Assembly (NCBI GenBank): GCA_009760855.2
Contig: WPIO01000002.1
Location: 312,001-376,000 of the forward strand
Direction: 5' to 3'
DNA from: Cristatella mucedo
Taxonomy: Eukaryota; Bryozoa; Phylactolaemata; Cristatellidae
DNA length: 64,000 bases
Under the pieces are notes generated by a model, which was given only the letters and a program-made list of their open reading frames with translations, searched no databases and was not told the DNA's origin. Numbering within the stretch: the first letter of the stretch is position 1; each line of letters starts with the position of its first letter. Below are positions 60,991 through 64,000 of the stretch, piece after piece. A program made the position numbers and the translations under genes.

Positions 60991-61705
60991 TACACTAAAT
61001 CACGTGCAGGTAAGCATACAAAAGGCCTCATGTATATTCGGTCACGTGGGCGAAATGAAACTCAAATGTAGCTGAGACAAAAATGATGCAAGGGCACTCA
61101 CGCAGCGAATCATGCGAACTAGTTTAGCTATCGTTCTCTAGTCTAAGCAGGCCCTGACGTTGGCAGCGTAAGTTAGCTGAAAGTAGGCCGACTTCGTTGT
61201 GTAGGAAATGCGTTCATCTAACGAAAAGCATTATTTGAAAGAGCAAGCCTTGATTGTGGCATATGTACGACGCACTGATGCTTGACTAACCGGTCTCCCT
61301 TGAGGGCGGGGTCTTCTTCAGATTTCGGCTGAATGCTTGTCTTATCATTATCAAGCACTCTAGAAAGCTAGCGGCCATCCAGACGCGAATTTCGCCGATA
61401 GATGAGGCTGCTGCGAGGGAGCTGGTGGTGGAGAGGCTGAGGCTGAGGTGAGGAGATGGATAGAAAAGCAGGGCTACGAGTAGTCGAAGCATAGAGCGAG
61501 TTAGTGCTGTCGTCGGCGTGTGAATGAAAGCCGAGACTGCGTGCGTTACATCGTGGTGACATTGGCAGGAGCGAGAGTTGTAGAGAGTAAAAACGAAGCG
61601 GCCTTTAGACCTAGTGCTGAGGTACCCCGCACTTTAAGAGCCCCCTAGATGATTGACAGCCATTTGTGTCACCACTCTGACATCTCTCACTGAGGTAGGA
61701 CATAA
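60991..61705. other. No feature recognised
   Basis: No repeat or exon identified. Confidence 0.4.
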
Positions 61706-61709
61706 TCCA

Positions 61710-62865
61710 TGTTAGGAGCGTGACGACATGTGCTCGAAATTTAGGTGTCGTTTTTGAAAGCTGCCTAAATTTTAAAAGCTTCATTCAGAAGACTGCTTCT
61801 ATGGCTAGCCATCACGTCCGATTCCTATCTAAGGTAAGGAGCTGCAAATGTAAAGCACCTAGAAAGAGATTGAGTTCTCTGAGGGCGCTTTATCAAGTGT
61901 ATTATTATGAGTCCTTGATGTGCTTATGCGTGCTGACACTGTGCATGCTGCCACTAACCACATTCGCATGCTGACCCTGTGCATGTCACCCCTAACCATA
62001 TTATTCATTTCGTTTGTTTTTCAAGCATGATTTAACTTACCATTCAATTGCATTCCACTTTGCAGCAAATGTAAAGCGCCTAGAGAGAGATTAAGTTCTC
62101 TGAGGGCGCTTTATCAAGTGAATTATTATTATTAGTTATTATTATATTAAGGAGCTGTCCTCCACAATGGCTTGCAAAAACATTAACGAGCTCTTTATTT
62201 CTGTCTCGGTTTTATTATTGTAATTTCCTTTTAGCTGGCTACCATAAAAAGCAACTAGGACACTACAAATAACATGAATATGGCTGCAAGGCTATTTTTC
62301 AAGTCCCAAAGGTTTGACCTCGTGTCTCCTTTGCTAAAAGAGCTAGGATGGCTACCTTGGGGTTAGCGGGACACAGAGCAAAAATCTTACGCTTACCCAC
62401 AAGGCCCACCACGGCTTGTCTCCTCCATACCTAGCTGAACTGCTGCACCAGTTTCAGCCTCCTCGTTCCGTCAGGTTCTGTATGGATAATAAATTAGCTT
62501 TCCATTCCTCCGCTTAAAGACCGTTGGCGGCGGAAGATTTTGCTCTGCAGGTCCTAGACTGTGGAGCTCGCTTCCACGATTCTTAGGCAACGACAACTAC
62601 TCCCCTGCTGCTGACTATGGCTCATCCTTTTCATCGGTCCTGAGCTGCTACTTCCATGTCACTCACCACCTCAACTGCTCTCCTGAATCTGCTATGCTTC
62701 ACAATTTCTCTTTGTTGCGTGAGATAAAGTCTGTTTTCTAACAAGTGGGTACCAAAAGCCGCGTAGGTTGTGAGTGCGCTATACAACTCTCCTGCGTAAC
62801 ACCCACATAGTCTTTGTGGCTTTGTGGAGTTAAAGACGGAGATACAAAACGTTACATTACATTAC
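61710..62865 (+). mobile_element. LINE family B, RT C-terminus to 3' end
   Basis: A-R-N-L-G-V-V-F-E-S-C-L-N-F (61730-61770) is the R-N-L-G-V block of non-LTR reverse transcriptases. After a nested insertion (61845-62147) the frame resumes with A-R-L-F-F-K-S-Q-R-F-D-L-V-S-P-L and L-K-E-L-G-W-L-P-W (about 62285-62360). The 3' UTR follows to GGAGATACAAAACGTTACATT. Frames are broken. This is the longest family B copy and defines the others. Confidence 0.75.
61845..62147 (+). mobile_element. Dimeric LINE family A tail insertion with 10-bp target duplication
   Basis: TAAGGAGCTG (61835-61844) recurs as TTAAGGAGCTG ending at 62157. Between them lie a 60-bp tail (61845-61908) and then a second, longer 3' UTR plus tail (61909-62147), head to tail. 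Confidence 0.75.
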
Positions 62866-64000
62866 AGTGATACCTAGTCGTGCGCCGAGGCGCTCAAGAA
62901 GCAGAGAGCAATCAACTACATCAGAACTGCCCAACTATCCAGCAGAATGAGACAGAGAATCTACCTAAGTCACCATTCCTGAAGCGTCATTGTACACTCT
63001 CCGTAGTACTGAATCTGGTGTTATTTGCCCTGAAGCCTGCCTGGAACTTACTTTCCAGGTTTGAATTAAATATTACTGCTTTAGCTGTTTTAGAAAAAGC
63101 AACTAAGCTGGGTCATACCTTTGGATGTTGGGTGTTTTGGTGGAAGGTTCAGTTTGAATTCACCAATCAACCGGGTAGCGGTGAATGCTTGATTTTTTAG
63201 CCTAAGGGTCTTTGATGAAACTTCTTGGCTATGCTATCAAATTGTTTGATGAAATTTCTTGGTTGTGCTATAAGATTGCATATGAGTTGCTTCTGGTGAA
63301 GACGAAGGTGAAAAAGTTTCAACAGTCGGATAAATTGCCTTTTAGAACAATCTGCATGGTCACTATAAGCTTAGCTGTGGCAAGTCGCCGAGAGTAGGGA
63401 CGCAGGCGTATACTTGCGGCGTAATATGGGAAGGAGATAGCCATTACCATCGTTAATTGTTGACGTCGAAGCACTGCGCTCGTTGAAATGTATGGCGAAA
63501 TAAATTCAGCTCAAGCAGCATCTGTAAAAGTTAAGCCAACTTTAGAGCGTCGAAATACGTCCGTTTTCACGTCTCAATTATTCTTCCGTTTAAAATCCGG
63601 TCTTTTCCATCCGACGCAAAGGTAGACAATGGTATTCCCTGTTCTCCGTCGCTTTTACTCAAAGAATCACGACGTAGCTCCGCTATAAGAGTCCTTAGTT
63701 TCAAATGCAGAAATAAGTAAGAGCATCGCATCTCTGAAATAAAATAATCGGGCTCGTTGTTCAGTTCCTCTCGCTCTGGCTGGTGCCCGCCCAGCCCGGC
63801 TTTGCTGTCCGCTAGATAGAAGAGAAACTCGGGTCGGAATTGCAATACCGGGCAACCAAGACTGTCAGCTGCTATCCTGCCTCAGCCTCTATCTCACGAT
63901 GTGGTTAATGCGTACGAAAAAAGTGCAAAACTCCAGAGATGCTTAGCGTATAAAACTCTGTTCCTCAGTTACGGAATTTACGTGCGATTTTTCAGTCAAC
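62866..64000. other. No feature recognised
   Basis: The plus frame 62880-63200 (106 codons) has no motif. A TTTGATGAAA(C/T)TTCTTGG unit is repeated at about 63210 and 63245. Confidence 0.4.

Overview
This window is animal nuclear DNA: there are no operons, exons are short and bounded by GT/AG introns of 0.1 to 8 kb, and most of the sequence is interspersed repeats, microsatellites and dead transposons. The repeat set is an L2/CR1-like LINE with an (ATT)n tail, tRNA-derived SINEs, a SPIN-like hAT element and a short LTR element. Together with a Cys-less pentameric ligand-gated ion channel (pLGIC) gene, this suggests an invertebrate bilaterian with a large genome, perhaps a mollusc or another lophotrochozoan. 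I cannot fix the phylum from sequence alone.

The one convincing host gene is on the + strand, from about 22.3 kb to about 47.8 kb. Eight exons (22280-22400, 22513-22665, 29212-29376, 33665-33855, 35066-35221, 35659-35904, 38490-39038, 46939-47073) join with matching intron phases into an open frame of 571 residues whose 5' end is missing. In order it encodes the pLGIC extracellular beta-strands with a W-x-P loop, an FPFD loop whose flanking cysteines are absent, the E-W strand, four membrane segments, and a long basic/Ser-rich tail ending in E-S-R-V. A polyadenylation signal lies at 47781-47786. The start codon and any signal peptide must lie upstream, in exons I could not identify. A phase-compatible optional exon may exist at 28561-28734.

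Region by region. 0-10.9 kb holds LINE fragments, one internally deleted LINE (8020-9480, minus) and a GC-rich stretch at 7.05-7.7 kb. 10.9-14.05 kb is a 17-bp-unit satellite split by a degenerate LINE (12125-13825), itself split by a fragment of a second LINE family. 14-22 kb has AT microsatellites, LINE and SINE remnants and a very large CAG/CGG compound repeat. 22.3-47.1 kb is the channel gene, with transposons in every large intron, including a 185-bp SPIN-like hAT inserted in a LINE with an 8-bp target duplication. 47.8-53.4 kb is mostly unassigned sequence with CT-rich DNA, a small tandem duplication and LINE remnants. 53.48-56.07 kb is an LTR retrotransposon with 5-bp target duplications and two nested LINE fragments. 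56-64 kb holds more LINE/SINE remnants, including a dimeric LINE-tail insertion inside another LINE.

Nearly all other open frames are shadows of repeats or chance frames. All family assignments are from recognition of motifs by eye; no search was run.
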